A stretch of DNA of 64,000 nt from an uncultured Prevotella sp. (GCA_900315525.1 OMZO01000005.1:45383-109382); one strand, 5' to 3'. Shown: positions 36,349 to 47,350, numbered from the stretch's first letter. Numbers and translations are program-made. The notes: generated from the sequence alone by a model not told the origin.

Positions 36349-38805
36349 CTATTGGAGCTGAGGTCTCACAAGTATCCTTTCTCCCGCCTTGGTCTGTACG
36401 TCGTACTCATAGACTTTGCGCACCTCAGGCATATCGCCCGACGCTTTTTCTTCAGCCACGACAGGTGTTTTGATCTTCGCCACTGCCAAGAGTGGGTTCC
36501 GGCATGTACCGCGAGCTGGTTTCAGTCCTTTTCCCGTCAGAGGGACATACGAACGCAAGCGAAGTACGCCACCTATCCTTGAGGTAATGGTCGCCTGTAT
36601 CAGTCTGCCTGTTTGCCACTGTTCATCCACCACGAATCCGCCACGGGCACAAAGTCCCTTCACCTCGCCGTCCTGCCAGGTATCAGGCAGTGCCGGCAGC
36701 AGATGTACAGCTCCGTCATGACTCTGCAGTAACATCTCTGCCACACCAGCTGCACAGCCGAAGTTTCCATCAATCTGGAATGGTGGATGGGCATCAAAGA
36801 GATTCGGATAAGTTCGTCCCTCTGGATATTGGCTCACCCTACTGTCGTCGGGCAACAGATGTAGCATGTTTGAGAGGATCTTCAGGGCGTGATTACCATC
36901 AAGCATACGCGCCCAGAAGTTCACCTTCCATCCCAGACTCCAACCCGTCGCCATGTCGCCACGTTGTGTGAGGGTGTTGGCAGCCGCCGCAAACAGTTCC
37001 GGATGGGCATAGGGTGATATCTGGTTCGACGGATAGAGTCCGTAGAGATGTGAGATATGACGGTGTTCATCCTTCGGATCATCGGCATCCTCCAGCCACT
37101 CCTGCAGCTGGCCATAGCGTCCCACCTGCATGGGCGGCAGTGCGGCCAGTGTCTCTGAGAGTCGCTTGCCGAGAGCCGCATCCTTGATACCCAAGGCCTT
37201 CATCGCCTGTTGCAACTGACTGAGCACATCGAACACAATCTGGTTGTCCATGGTCGAACCAGCCGTAATCGTCGTACCCTTACCTGCCGGACCGTGTTCT
37301 GGCGATACCGTCGGTACCGTCATCAGCCAACCGTATTTCGGATGGCGCTGCACGTAGTCGAGCAGGAAAGCTGCTGCACCGTGCAATACGGGATAGTACT
37401 GACGCAGGAAGGCCTTGTCGCCCGTAAACAGATAGTGTTGCCAGAGGTGGGTCGAGAGCCAGGCGCCACCTGTCGGGAACATCCCCCATGTCGGACCATC
37501 TATCGGTCCTGTCACACGCCAGATATCGGTATTATGGTGGGCCATCCAACCGTCGCAGCCGTACATCTGCTGCGCCGTCTCAGCCCCTGTCTCACTGAGA
37601 TCACGGAGCATCGAGAAGAGTGGTTGTGCCGTCTCCGTCAGGTTACCCACCTCCGAGATCCAGTAGTTCATCTCGGTATTGATGTTGATGGTGTATTTCG
37701 AATCCCACGGCGCCATCAGCTTGTCGTTCCACACCCCCTGCAGATTAGCAGGCTGTCCGCCAGGCTGCGACGAACAGATCATCAGGTAGCGCCCGTACTG
37801 GAACATCAGTGCCACCAGATCCATGTCCGATCCACCGGCAAAAGCCGCCAGTCGTTTGTCCGTAGGAAGAGTGGATTTTTCTGAAGTTGGCAAGGTCAGT
37901 GACACGCGCTGATACTGATTATGATACTTGGCAACATGCGTCTCTAACAGATTTTGGAAAGTTCGTCCATTCAGTGAAGCCATGGTAGCTTCATTTTTGG
38001 CCGACGGATTACCACTGACATCCTGAAAGTTTACGAAGTTCGTGGCAGCCGTGATATAAATCGTTGCGGCCGATGCCTCCCGAACGGTGATGGCCTGTGC
38101 CTCATCACTGACCGTACCGTCGTCGGTCTCTACCCACACACGGCATTCAGCACTCAGACCAGCGGGCACACCCTCCTGTTCCACGCCCTTCACGGTGGTC
38201 ACCAAACAGTGCGACACCACCTGCTGATGGTTTTCCAACTCACTCTCATACGAGACCGAGAAATCCAGCCTGCCACCCTTGTCGGCCTCCAGCCTGACAA
38301 CTATCACATTGTCGGCCAGCGAAGCAACGACCTGTCTGCGATAGCCCACGCCATCTACCTGATAACGCACACCAGCTACCGCATCGTCGAGATTCAGGTC
38401 CCGTTCATAGCCGGTTGCATTGCGATGATTCCAGAATTTCAGGAACAGATTGCCCATCGGCAGGAAACGCATACCATGGGGACCTTTGAAGAAATACTTT
38501 TCAATCAGCCCATGCGCCTCCATCTCCCGACCGTCGAAGATCAGCTGGCGCACCTCGTCGAGATGGGCCTTCGCCTCCGCACTACTGTTCTGATGGGGCG
38601 AGCCCGACCAGAATGTCTCCTCGTTCAACTGAATCTGTTCTGTGTCTGGTCCACCATAGACCATCGCTCCCAGATGCGAGTTTCCCACTGGCAGCGCTTC
38701 CAGCCAATTGCTGGCAGGCTTGTCGTACCACAGCCTACGAGGCTCACCATGGGCAAGTCCGACAAACGACAAGAGGAATGTAAGCAATACAAGTTTTCTC
38801 ATCAT
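36349..38805 (-). CDS. Glycoside hydrolase family 95 (alpha-L-fucosidase or alpha-L-galactosidase)
   Basis: An 818-residue secreted or periplasmic enzyme (signal peptide 1-20). The N-terminal beta-sandwich begins [28 protein letters not shown]; the (alpha/alpha)6 catalytic domain contains [19 protein letters not shown] and [15 protein letters not shown], which hold the two asparagines, the glutamate and the aspartate known to matter in the Bifidobacterium GH95 1,2-alpha-L-fucosidase. GH95 enzymes remove fucose (or L-galactose in xyloglucan) by inversion. It is not in a SusCD locus: it lies 20 bases after murF-alr, downstream of the fkp gene in the same run. Confidence 0.92.
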   Translation of the reverse strand: MMRKLVLLTFLLSFVGLAHGEPRRLWYDKPASNWLEALPVGNSHLGAMVYGGPDTEQIQLNEETFWSGSPHQNSSAEAKAHLDEVRQLIFDGREMEAHGLIEKYFFKGPHGMRFLPMGNLFLKFWNHRNATGYERDLNLDDAVAGVRYQVDGVGYRRQVVASLADNVIVVRLEADKGGRLDFSVSYESELENHQQVVSHCLVTTVKGVEQEGVPAGLSAECRVWVETDDGTVSDEAQAITVREASAATIYITAATNFVNFQDVSGNPSAKNEATMASLNGRTFQNLLETHVAKYHNQYQRVSLTLPTSEKSTLPTDKRLAAFAGGSDMDLVALMFQYGRYLMICSSQPGGQPANLQGVWNDKLMAPWDSKYTININTEMNYWISEVGNLTETAQPLFSMLRDLSETGAETAQQMYGCDGWMAHHNTDIWRVTGPIDGPTWGMFPTGGAWLSTHLWQHYLFTGDKAFLRQYYPVLHGAAAFLLDYVQRHPKYGWLMTVPTVSPEHGPAGKGTTITAGSTMDNQIVFDVLSQLQQAMKALGIKDAALGKRLSETLAALPPMQVGRYGQLQEWLEDADDPKDEHRHISHLYGLYPSNQISPYAHPELFAAAANTLTQRGDMATGWSLGWKVNFWARMLDGNHALKILSNMLHLLPDDSRVSQYPEGRTYPNLFDAHPPFQIDGNFGCAAGVAEMLLQSHDGAVHLLPALPDTWQDGEVKGLCARGGFVVDEQWQTGRLIQATITSRIGGVLRLRSYVPLTGKGLKPARGTCRNPLLAVAKIKTPVVAEEKASGDMPEVRKVYEYDVQTKAGERILVRPQLQ

Positions 38806-38825
38806 AGATAATCATCCTGACTATA

Positions 38826-41318
38826 TTAATCCTGGAAATAGACGCGCTTGACGCGATTAGAGACACCAGTCAGCACCTCATAGGGAATGGTGTCGATGGC
38901 ATCGCTCAAGACGGTCACTGGCAGGTGCTCACCGAAGATCTCCACCTGGTCACCTTCCTGACATGGGATATCGGTCACGTCGATCATCGCCACATCCATA
39001 CAGATGTTACCGACGTATTCTGCTTTCTGACCATTCACCAGACAATAACCATGCCGGTTGCCGAGATGACGGTTCAGTCCGTCGGCATAACCGATAGGGA
39101 TGGCAGCGATCACGGAGTCGCGATCAAGCTTACCCTTGCGGCTGTATCCTACGGTCTCGCCTGCTGGCACATGGTGCATCTGCAGAATGGTGGTCTTCAA
39201 CGTAGAGACGGTATTCAGGATACGATTGTCACGGGAGTCAATGCCATAGAGACCGAGGCCGAGACGACACATGTCGAGTTGTCGCTCGGGGAAGTGCTCG
39301 ATACCGGCGGAATTGTCGATATGGCGCAATATCTTATGGGAGAAGGCAGACTGCAACTTGCTGCTGCCCTCCTCGAAGAGAGCGAACTGCTGGGCCGAGA
39401 ACGCATCGAAGTCGTCGCTGTCGGAACCCACGAAATGACTGAACACCGAACGGGGAATCACTGCATTTTGATGTTTCAGACGGTCGATCAGTTCATCCAT
39501 GTCATCCACGGGGTCAAAGCCCAGACGGTGCATGCCCGTGTCAAGTTTGATGTGGACAGGCCAGCCGGTGATACCCTCCTTGCGGGCGGCCTTGATCAGC
39601 GCATCCAGCAGACGGAAGGAATAGACCTCAGGCTCCAGGTCGTAGTCGAACATGGTCTTGAAGGCAGTCATCTCCGGGTTCATGATCATGATGTTGGCCG
39701 TGATACCAGCCTTACGCAAGGTGACGCCCTCGTCGGCCACAGCCACCGCCAGATAATCGACACGATGGTCCTGCAACGTACGGGCAATCTCCACCGCACC
39801 AGCGCCATAACCGTCGGCCTTGATCATGCACACCATCTTTGTTTCGGGTTTCAGGAACGAGCGGTAGTAATTCAGATTCTCCACCACGGCATTGAGGTTC
39901 ACCTCAAGAATGGTCTCGTGAACCTTCTGCTCCAACTGTTCCGTAATCTGGTCGAACCCGAACGGACGGGCACCCTTCAGCAAGATCAGTTCATGATGCA
40001 GAGCTGCAAAGGCATCGCTGGAAAGGAAATGATTCACGTCGGCAAAGAACTGCTTGTCGGCAATCTGGATTCTGTCAGCCTGTGCAGAGAGTTCCGGACC
40101 GATGCCAATAAACTTGTTGATACCACGCTTCACCGCCAGGTCGCTCACCTGAGCATAGAGTTTATCGGGGGTCGTACCAGTCTGGAAGATATCACTGAGG
40201 ATCAATGTCTTCGTCAGACTGCCTGCCGACTCACGACGCTGCATGAAATCGAGGGCAATATCAAGCGAGTTGATATCACTATTGTAAGAGTCGTTGATGA
40301 GCAGACAACCGCGCTGACCTTCCTTGACCTCCAGACGCATGGCAACAGGTTCGAGTTTGGGCATGCGGTCGGCCAACTGGCCGGGTGTCAGTCCGATGCG
40401 CAATGCTACGGCCGCACAGGTGATTGTATCTTCGATTGAAGCCTCGTCGATGAAAGGAATAGAATAGGTATTCTCCTCACCCTGCCAGATATAGGTGATA
40501 CGGGCCGACTGTCCTTTGTTCTCAATGCGTTTCACGAAAAGGGCCACCTGCTCGTCACACTGCGACCACGCAATCTTCTCACCTTTATATTGCATACGAC
40601 GGATGCAACGGCTGACGATATCGTTGTCTGAACAATAGACCATCGCCTCCGTATCGTGCATCAGTTCAAGCTTCTCCAGACATTTCTCTTCCATCGAACG
40701 GAAGTTCTCCTGATGGGCACTACCCAGGGAGGTGAGTACACCGATGGTAGGCTGAATGATATCGCGCAAGGCCATCATCTCACCGGGCTGACTGATGCCA
40801 GCCTCGAAGATACCTATCTCTGTCTGCTCGTTGAGCAGCCAAACGGAGAGAGGTACACCGATCTGGGAGTTGTAGCTACGAGGCGAACGCACGATCTTCT
40901 GGGAAGGTAGGAGCAACTGGTAAAGCCACTCCTTCACCATCGTCTTGCCGTTAGAGCCCGTAATACCGACAATGGGGATGTTAAACTCGTCACGATGGCG
41001 CTCTGCCAGTCGTTGCAGGGCAGCCAACGGCGACGGCACAATCAGGAAATTGGCATCGGCCATCGTGGTGACACTGCCATTCGGACAGTATTCTGCGATA
41101 CCCTTGGCTTCCACAACGAAGTTACGCACTCCACGACGATACAAATCCTCTATATATCTGTGACCGTCGTTACGTGTTGATTTCAGGGCAAAGAACAATG
41201 TCTCCTCTGGGAAACAGAGTGAACGGCTATCGGTCAGTAGCCAACCTATCTGGGCATCGGTTTCACCAATGCGACGTGCGCCAATAAGCGTCGTGATCTT
41301 TTCTATTGAGTAATTCAT
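38826..41318 (-). CDS. Bifunctional UDP-MurNAc-tripeptide:D-Ala-D-Ala ligase / alanine racemase (MurF-Alr fusion)
   Basis: An 830-residue fusion from ATG 41318 (MNYSIEKITTLIG). The first 450 residues are a Mur ligase: WLLTDSRSL, Walker-type GITGSNGKTMVKEWL, FEAGISQPGEM and INDSYNSD. The rest is a PLP-dependent alanine racemase: VCMIKADGYGAGAVEIA (PLP lysine), IKLDTGMHRLGF, and the catalytic tyrosine in GETVGYSRKG. It makes D-Ala and joins D-Ala-D-Ala to the peptidoglycan precursor. The fusion is known in Bacteroidota. Its -7 box (TAACTTTG, 41350-41343) lies in the last codons of the GSCFA gene. Confidence 0.95.
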   Translation of the reverse strand: MNYSIEKITTLIGARRIGETDAQIGWLLTDSRSLCFPEETLFFALKSTRNDGHRYIEDLYRRGVRNFVVEAKGIAEYCPNGSVTTMADANFLIVPSPLAALQRLAERHRDEFNIPIVGITGSNGKTMVKEWLYQLLLPSQKIVRSPRSYNSQIGVPLSVWLLNEQTEIGIFEAGISQPGEMMALRDIIQPTIGVLTSLGSAHQENFRSMEEKCLEKLELMHDTEAMVYCSDNDIVSRCIRRMQYKGEKIAWSQCDEQVALFVKRIENKGQSARITYIWQGEENTYSIPFIDEASIEDTITCAAVALRIGLTPGQLADRMPKLEPVAMRLEVKEGQRGCLLINDSYNSDINSLDIALDFMQRRESAGSLTKTLILSDIFQTGTTPDKLYAQVSDLAVKRGINKFIGIGPELSAQADRIQIADKQFFADVNHFLSSDAFAALHHELILLKGARPFGFDQITEQLEQKVHETILEVNLNAVVENLNYYRSFLKPETKMVCMIKADGYGAGAVEIARTLQDHRVDYLAVAVADEGVTLRKAGITANIMIMNPEMTAFKTMFDYDLEPEVYSFRLLDALIKAARKEGITGWPVHIKLDTGMHRLGFDPVDDMDELIDRLKHQNAVIPRSVFSHFVGSDSDDFDAFSAQQFALFEEGSSKLQSAFSHKILRHIDNSAGIEHFPERQLDMCRLGLGLYGIDSRDNRILNTVSTLKTTILQMHHVPAGETVGYSRKGKLDRDSVIAAIPIGYADGLNRHLGNRHGYCLVNGQKAEYVGNICMDVAMIDVTDIPCQEGDQVEIFGEHLPVTVLSDAIDTIPYEVLTGVSNRVKRVYFQD

Positions 41319-41334
41319 TTTCAGTTGTTTGTTT

Positions 41335-42144
41335 TCAAAGTGCAAAGTTAGGGTATTTTTTCTGCAATTCCTGTACTTTTAACATAGTTTTATCCATCAG
41401 GGCCTGATATTCCTTCGAATCGGGATGGAAGGGCTTGTGATTCAGCACGGCCTTCAAGGGTGCCCACTCCTTGAGGAACACGAGTGCCTCCTCACTGAGC
41501 CAGGTTTCCGTGAGGCGTTGCCAGATGTATTCGACAGTCTGGTCGGAAGGGTGCAGCATGTCTGCTTGATAAAAGCGGTAGTCACGCAGTTCGTCATTCA
41601 CTATCTCATAGGCTGGAAAATAGCAGACTGCCGGATTTGACCCGCAAACCTTGTCGGCTGCCAAAAGCAGCGTAGCCTTCGACAGTTGGGAACCATGATA
41701 GCCGTATTTACGGTAACGGATAGGACTAACGGTGAGTACGACCTGCACGTCGGGGTTCATCTGTCGGAGGAGTTCTATCGTCTGCTCAAGATAGTCTGCA
41801 CAGTCATCAACGGAGAGTTCTTCCTCTATGAAGAGTGTCTGAGGACGCTTCTGACAGTTATCCACGATCTCGCCCGTCTCCTTCAGTCGATAGACATGGT
41901 TGGTGCCAAGTGTCAGGAAAGCCACAGCGGGCGAAAACGGCTGTGCCGACAGACGCTCCACGGTATGGAGGATACTTGCTGGATTGTACATCACGCCAAA
42001 GGGATTGACGGTAACACGGAATTTCTCTTCCTGGAACCGACGACCTATACTGTCGGCAAAACAGGAACCGACGAAGAGCAGGTCTGCACAAGGGCCGATT
42101 CTAAACCCCGGATCTGGCACATCGACAACGGTACGGAATTCCAT
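41335..42144 (-). CDS. GSCFA domain-containing protein
   Basis: A 269-residue protein of the GSCFA family, named for the motif seen here as VGSCFAD near residue 26. It is SGNH-hydrolase-like: FLTLGTNHVYR and LTVSPIRYRK recall later blocks and DMLHPSDQTVEYIW supplies the Asp-x-x-His. The substrate is unknown; in Bacteroidota it is often near surface-glycan genes. Its ATG shares one base with the fkp stop, so translation is coupled. Confidence 0.88.
   Translation of the reverse strand: MEFRTVVDVPDPGFRIGPCADLLFVGSCFADSIGRRFQEEKFRVTVNPFGVMYNPASILHTVERLSAQPFSPAVAFLTLGTNHVYRLKETGEIVDNCQKRPQTLFIEEELSVDDCADYLEQTIELLRQMNPDVQVVLTVSPIRYRKYGYHGSQLSKATLLLAADKVCGSNPAVCYFPAYEIVNDELRDYRFYQADMLHPSDQTVEYIWQRLTETWLSEEALVFLKEWAPLKAVLNHKPFHPDSKEYQALMDKTMLKVQELQKKYPNFAL
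41343..41350 (-). promoter_or_regulatory. -7 box of murF-alr inside the end of the GSCFA gene
   Basis: TAACTTTG on the minus strand, 24 bases before the murF-alr ATG; it coincides with the last GSCFA codons (Asn-Phe region). Confidence 0.45.
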
Positions 42145-44822
42145 CAGCTACGACTTATCTGTAATCCGCCTGTAGAGAGCGTCATCTCCACAAAACGGGC
42201 ATTGGGATTACTACGGTGCTCGGTCAATATATGTTTGATGCGGGCTGCCGCCTCTGGATCCTTAGCTATCATATAGAGATAGCCACCACCACCGGCACCT
42301 GGTAGTTTATAACCCAGACAGAGATCGTCGACAAGACTCGTCAACGCAGCGACGGCGGCGGGGTTGGTGCCGTTGTCGAGTTGCTGATTCTGTTGCCATG
42401 TCAGGCGCATCAGCTGTCCCATCCGTTGGAAATCATTACACTGAATGGCCTCGTACATCTCCATCGCGTGTGCCTTCATGTCACGCAACAGACGGAGTTC
42501 CGGACCATCGTTGAGGAACATCCGCCGCACAATCTCTGCCAGGATATGCTTGGCAGTACGGGTGATACCAGTATAATAGAGCAGATGACAGGCACGATAC
42601 TCCGGCTGTAACCATAGATCGGTCGGCAACCAACGCACCTGTGGACTCTGGTTGAAACCTCTGCCTGTCTGAAGCAGTTTCACGCCGCCGAGCACACCAC
42701 CGAACTGATCCTGCCAGCCACCGCCTGTGGTCAGCATCTGTTCGAGCATCAGCGTACGACGCCCGATCTCCGCCTTGTCCCAGCCTAAGCCGCAGAAATC
42801 GCTCAAAGCACCCAGCACCGTTGCTGCCAGGATGCTCGACGTACCCAGGCCACTGCCTGCCGGTATGGCTGAGAGCAATGTCAGTTCGATGCCACTTCCA
42901 AACGACTCCAATTGAGTGCGGAGACTTGTATATGAACTGGTCATCTGACCGAATCCTGCCAGTACCAGGGCAGCCTTCGGTATGGAGAATGGCGACCCCA
43001 CATGCATGAAGTCCATCAACTGCTCATAGGTCTCCACCACTTCCACCGCCCCGAGGTCGATACTCCGCAACACGATGCGCAGTTCCTTCGACGGTCGGAT
43101 GAAGGTCTGTAAGGGTGGCTGACCATTGAGTTCGATGGCGAAGTTGACGACACTGCCGCCTTCCAACAGACAATAAGGTGGCGTATCAGTCCAGCCACCA
43201 GCGATATCGATACGCACAGGCGATCGCCCCCACACGATCTGGTCGGTAGCGACACAGAGGGAGGGGACCTTGTTAGCTTCGTAGGTGGTGACACTCCTCT
43301 GTGTCAGACCCTCACGCAACAGGACGAACGCCTTGTCACTATCATCACGGAACATCGCATCGTGGATGCGGGTCATCAGCGGTGCGTCCTCCGGTAGTGG
43401 AGCAGGCATGGGAATCTGCTCACCGTCGAAGGCCGCCTTGGCGTCAGCCAGATCCAACTGATAGAACACGCTATGTGCCCAGTTGCTGGCCAATGCCTGC
43501 CAGTTGCCCTTGCGGAAGGATTGCCGCTGTTCGAAGAGCCGGCGCAGGTTAGCCTCCGTGGAAATCTCTTCGGCAGACATCAACCGGAGCGTATGGGCGT
43601 CCAATTCTTCCAAGGATGATAGCTTGCCTGGGGCTTCTACCGTCGGGAACTGACGCTTTTGTTGTTCCGGGCCGGCAAATCGGTCATCTATATGATAACG
43701 GCGCACGGCATACTGTGTCTCGCCAATTGGTACGATGTCGATACATTCACCGGGGGCTAACGAGAGTTCCCAGTCATTTTGGGGCACACCGGTGATGATA
43801 TGGTCATGGGTGAGTCGCCAACGCTTTCCGACGTGACTGTTCTCAATCCAGATATTCGTATTATCAGCCGTCAGCGGCACCTCTACGGTCGCATTCTGCA
43901 CGAAAATAGAAGGATGGGGCTTACGGTCGATGTGCATAATCTCGCGCTGGTCGTTCACCAGATTCTGGATGCGCTGCATCGAGGAGATCATCTCCCGCGA
44001 GGTTCCGAAGTGGTAGAACTCACCACCGGCCAGTGGTAGAATGGCGACTTTCAACTGTCTCAGTTCGTCGTCGGCAATAGTCGGATCTGTACCGAGCGCA
44101 CAACCGAACTCCGAATAGAGGTCATATTCCTGGATACGATCCCCCTTACGGCTTCTGGCCATCAGCAGTCGCACGGCCTTGTCGCTCAACAGCCAGATAC
44201 CGATATCCGTCAGATAGAAATGTTCTTTCTGTACCTCGCTCAAGGTCTCTACCGAGGGTTTCTGCAACATCTGCTTCAAGACGGAGGGCGTCTGCCGACT
44301 GCTGACGAACACGCCGTGGTTCTTGGCTACCGAAGCATCGAGCCACAGACCATAGCAGATGACGTCGGCCTCTGGAACAGGCTGGAGGGGTTGTGTAGCC
44401 CGGATCAGTACGTCACCGCTAACCACCATCGTATGGATGTTATCAGGCGACATCGCCATCATTTTCTCATAAAGCGGCAGTTGCAGACTCAACAAGTCTT
44501 GTGACAGGCGCTGACCGCGTTCCCAACGGAATACGGGTATTGGCGTCAGGATCTTGCCGGAGGGGGCATACGACGGCAGGCGACGGCTCTGTCCGCCCGC
44601 ATGGAGCAGGATACGCTTCTCACGGGCCAGCCAACCGTCAAAGGCTGCCTCTCCTACTCCTTCGCTTTGGGCACAGGCTTCCAACAGCCAGGTCGTTCCA
44701 CCACCACTGCCAAGTTTATGTCCGACAGGGTCGTTGATACAGAAATAGTCCGTCCGGCTCAAGCCCGTCACCTCGTGGAAACTGCCAACAAGGTTGGGTG
44801 GCAAGGATAGCAGTTTCTTCAT
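42144..44822 (-). CDS. fkp: Bifunctional L-fucokinase / L-fucose-1-phosphate guanylyltransferase
   Basis: An 892-residue two-domain enzyme that turns free L-fucose into GDP-fucose, used by Bacteroidota to fucosylate surface polysaccharides and glycoproteins. The N-terminal half is the pyrophosphorylase (LLHAGGQSRRLPSYAPSGKILTPIP nucleotide loop; left-handed beta-helix near IFVQNATVEVPL). The C-terminal half, from about 540, is a GHMP kinase: RIDIAGGWTDTPPY, the ATP loop PAGSGLGTSSILAA and the late KLPGAGGGGYLY. A few residues shorter than B. fragilis Fkp but both active-site sets are present. It sits between yfhO (3 bases) and the GSCFA gene (overlap). Confidence 0.95.
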   Translation of the reverse strand: MKKLLSLPPNLVGSFHEVTGLSRTDYFCINDPVGHKLGSGGGTTWLLEACAQSEGVGEAAFDGWLAREKRILLHAGGQSRRLPSYAPSGKILTPIPVFRWERGQRLSQDLLSLQLPLYEKMMAMSPDNIHTMVVSGDVLIRATQPLQPVPEADVICYGLWLDASVAKNHGVFVSSRQTPSVLKQMLQKPSVETLSEVQKEHFYLTDIGIWLLSDKAVRLLMARSRKGDRIQEYDLYSEFGCALGTDPTIADDELRQLKVAILPLAGGEFYHFGTSREMISSMQRIQNLVNDQREIMHIDRKPHPSIFVQNATVEVPLTADNTNIWIENSHVGKRWRLTHDHIITGVPQNDWELSLAPGECIDIVPIGETQYAVRRYHIDDRFAGPEQQKRQFPTVEAPGKLSSLEELDAHTLRLMSAEEISTEANLRRLFEQRQSFRKGNWQALASNWAHSVFYQLDLADAKAAFDGEQIPMPAPLPEDAPLMTRIHDAMFRDDSDKAFVLLREGLTQRSVTTYEANKVPSLCVATDQIVWGRSPVRIDIAGGWTDTPPYCLLEGGSVVNFAIELNGQPPLQTFIRPSKELRIVLRSIDLGAVEVVETYEQLMDFMHVGSPFSIPKAALVLAGFGQMTSSYTSLRTQLESFGSGIELTLLSAIPAGSGLGTSSILAATVLGALSDFCGLGWDKAEIGRRTLMLEQMLTTGGGWQDQFGGVLGGVKLLQTGRGFNQSPQVRWLPTDLWLQPEYRACHLLYYTGITRTAKHILAEIVRRMFLNDGPELRLLRDMKAHAMEMYEAIQCNDFQRMGQLMRLTWQQNQQLDNGTNPAAVAALTSLVDDLCLGYKLPGAGGGGYLYMIAKDPEAAARIKHILTEHRSNPNARFVEMTLSTGGLQISRS

Positions 44823-44825
44823 GGT

Positions 44826-47315
44826 CTATTCCTTTTTCCGGTTACGATATTCGATGAAGGCAATTCCCACGACAATAATCAGCAAGAGGACAAAGGCAAT
44901 ATAAGCCACCGTCTCGGTCACGCTGACAGACTTCGGGAAGAATGCCAGTTCCACCTGATGTTTGCCTGGCTGCAGATGAATGGCACGGAGGATATAGTTC
45001 ACACGGCCCAGTTCTGCCGGCTGACCGTCAACGGTAGCCGTCCAACCGGGATAGTAGATTTCGGAGAACACGAGCACTCCACCCTTGCCGGTATTCACAT
45101 CATATTTCAGACGGTTTGGCTCATAGGAGGTGATGGTCACCACACTGGCCGTATCCTGCACCGCAGCCTCGCCAAGCTGTGTCTTGAACTTAGCATCGGC
45201 CACAGCCTGATGACGCAGGTTGAGTTTTCCGACTGTCTCTAACTCTGCATTGGCATTATCGACATAGCTGATCTGATCGACAAACCAGGCATTGCCATAG
45301 ACATAGGGATTCTGGATGGGCACAGTCTGACCACCTTCGAGCGGGAAGATGAAGTAACGGGTGTTCAGCATGTTCAACACCGGACAGATGCTGTCACCGT
45401 TTACCTGTGTCATGTCGCCGGCAGCTTCACCCACAGCCCTGAAGAGCTTTTGCATTTCTGGGTTGATATAGGCCTCTATCATCTCCTGATAGCGGCGCAG
45501 CTTGGCGGCATGATAGCCGCCGATGCTCTTATGATAATACGAGGTCTCGTTCTCATTGAAAGTATTCGAGGCAAGGTTCAGCACTCGATAGTCAAGGGTC
45601 TCGTCACGCAGGATGAGTTCATCGGTCTGCGTCTTCTCCTGTGGTGTCTCACGTTCCGACTTCGGTACGAACATCTCATCGTTGAGATAACGTTTATTCA
45701 CTGTCCACAGATCCACAAGACACAACACGAGGAGGATACCGACAGTATATTCCTTCTTCAGCTTCCCGTAGAGGCATGCCAGGAGAATGCCCGTACCGAT
45801 CAGGATGATATAGAACGAACGCATGGCATCGGCTGTAAACACGGCCTGGCGCATCTCTGTGAGGTTGGCAATCAACGGTTGGATATGTTCGGCAGGAAGA
45901 CTCTGCAGGGCACGCATCTCACTGGAGGAGATGAAACTGTCGAAGAAGAACGAGGGCATCAGTGAGAACAAGAGGGCGATACCTCCCGTCAAAGCGAAAC
46001 TGACAATCAGCGGCACCCTTAGTTGTTCTTTTTTCATTTCTCCACTGAGCAGACGCTTCAATGCCAGCATAGCGAGCAGAGGGATGGTAAACTCAGCGAT
46101 AACAAGGATTGAGGCCACCGTACGGAACTTGGCATACATCGGCACGTAGTCGAGGAAGAAGTCGGTAAAGCCCATGAAATTCCTTCCCCATGACAGCAGG
46201 ATAGAGAGTATCGTAGCAGCCAGGAGTGCCCATTTCACCGGACCCTTCACGATGAACAGTCCGAGAATGAACAACAGCATCACAAAGGCACCCACATAGA
46301 CGGGACCCGACGTACCAGGCTGTTCTCCCCAGTACTGCCCGATCTGGTCGTAGATACTCGCATAGTCAGGATTAGCGTGCTTCATCGCCGTCTCACTCAT
46401 GCTCATCGGCATCGAAGCCCCTCCCTTCGTATTGGGAATCAGCAGTGTCCACGTCTCATCGATACCATAACTCCACTGCGTGATATAGTCACGATCGAGA
46501 CCGCTGCTCGTCTGGTTGGCACTATTCTGCTTCACCAGCTCACTCTTGCCGCGCATCGACTCCTTACTGTATTCCCATGTGTGATAGAGATTCGACAGAT
46601 TGATGCAAAGGCCGATCGTCGCACCGACCACACACACCGCAGTAGCCTTCAAGAAACGGGCTATCTGCTTCTGCTGCACAGCTTCCACCAGCCAGGCTAT
46701 CACCAGTGCCAGGATGATGAACAGGTAGTAGTAGGTCATCTGCACATGGTTGGCGTTGATCTCAAAAGCGGTAAACACCGCCGTCAGGAGCAGGCCCCAC
46801 ATATACTTACCCCGGTAGGCCAATACCAGACCGGCAATCAGCGGTGGCAGGTAGGCCAAGGCCCATACCTTCCAGATATGACCGGCAGCGATGATAATCA
46901 GGAAATAGGTTGAGAAGGCCCAGATAATCGAACCTAATGCTGCCAAGTGCTGACGGAAGTCGAAGGCCCGAAGCAGGATATAGAAGCCCAGCAGGTAGGC
47001 AAAGACAAACCACACATTCTCGGGCAGCCACAGATGATAGGCATTCACCGCCTTCGTCAACAGATCAGTAGATCCGTACGACGGAGCCATCTGATAGGTC
47101 GGCATACCACCGAAGAGGGCATTCGTCCATCGGCTACGCTCACCAGTCTTCTGCAGATATTCAATACCTTCCTGTCCGGCGCCTCTTCCTGCCGACGCGT
47201 CATGGCGATAGAGGATACGTCCTTCGATATCGGCGGGAAAGAAATAAGCAAAGGCCAGAACGGCAAACAACAGCACTGCCAACACGTCGGGCAGGCATTT
47301 CTTCAATAGTGTCAT
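44826..47315 (-). CDS. YfhO-family polytopic membrane protein
   Basis: An 829-residue membrane protein from ATG 47315 (MTLLKKCLPDVL). Twelve or so hydrophobic helices (e.g. VLAVLLFAVLAFAYFFPA, VFAYLLGFYILLRAF, PFLIVSFALTGGIALLFSL) flank a large periplasmic C-terminal part with the beta-rich YDVNTGKGGVLVFSEIYYPGWTATVDG segment typical of YfhO. In Firmicutes YfhO/GtcA-type proteins help glycosylate teichoic acids, so a GT-C-like glycosyl transfer role is possible; being upstream of fkp by 3 bases fits surface glycan assembly. Function here is inferred. Confidence 0.88.
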   Translation of the reverse strand: MTLLKKCLPDVLAVLLFAVLAFAYFFPADIEGRILYRHDASAGRGAGQEGIEYLQKTGERSRWTNALFGGMPTYQMAPSYGSTDLLTKAVNAYHLWLPENVWFVFAYLLGFYILLRAFDFRQHLAALGSIIWAFSTYFLIIIAAGHIWKVWALAYLPPLIAGLVLAYRGKYMWGLLLTAVFTAFEINANHVQMTYYYLFIILALVIAWLVEAVQQKQIARFLKATAVCVVGATIGLCINLSNLYHTWEYSKESMRGKSELVKQNSANQTSSGLDRDYITQWSYGIDETWTLLIPNTKGGASMPMSMSETAMKHANPDYASIYDQIGQYWGEQPGTSGPVYVGAFVMLLFILGLFIVKGPVKWALLAATILSILLSWGRNFMGFTDFFLDYVPMYAKFRTVASILVIAEFTIPLLAMLALKRLLSGEMKKEQLRVPLIVSFALTGGIALLFSLMPSFFFDSFISSSEMRALQSLPAEHIQPLIANLTEMRQAVFTADAMRSFYIILIGTGILLACLYGKLKKEYTVGILLVLCLVDLWTVNKRYLNDEMFVPKSERETPQEKTQTDELILRDETLDYRVLNLASNTFNENETSYYHKSIGGYHAAKLRRYQEMIEAYINPEMQKLFRAVGEAAGDMTQVNGDSICPVLNMLNTRYFIFPLEGGQTVPIQNPYVYGNAWFVDQISYVDNANAELETVGKLNLRHQAVADAKFKTQLGEAAVQDTASVVTITSYEPNRLKYDVNTGKGGVLVFSEIYYPGWTATVDGQPAELGRVNYILRAIHLQPGKHQVELAFFPKSVSVTETVAYIAFVLLLIIVVGIAFIEYRNRKKE

Positions 47316-47341
47316 AACTTGCAAGTTTTGTTATTTGCGTG

Positions 47342-47349
47342 CAAAGGTA
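47342..47349 (-). promoter_or_regulatory. -7 box of the yfhO-fkp operon
   Basis: TACCTTTG on the minus strand, 26 bases before the ATG at 47315, next to the 53-bp repeat. Confidence 0.5.
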
Positions 47350-47350
47350 C

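Noticed and set aside
38925-40439. A 504-residue plus-strand open frame opposite murF-alr
   Set aside because: It is a frame shadow of the well-supported MurF-Alr gene, with no domain character and His/Val-rich composition typical of antisense frames.
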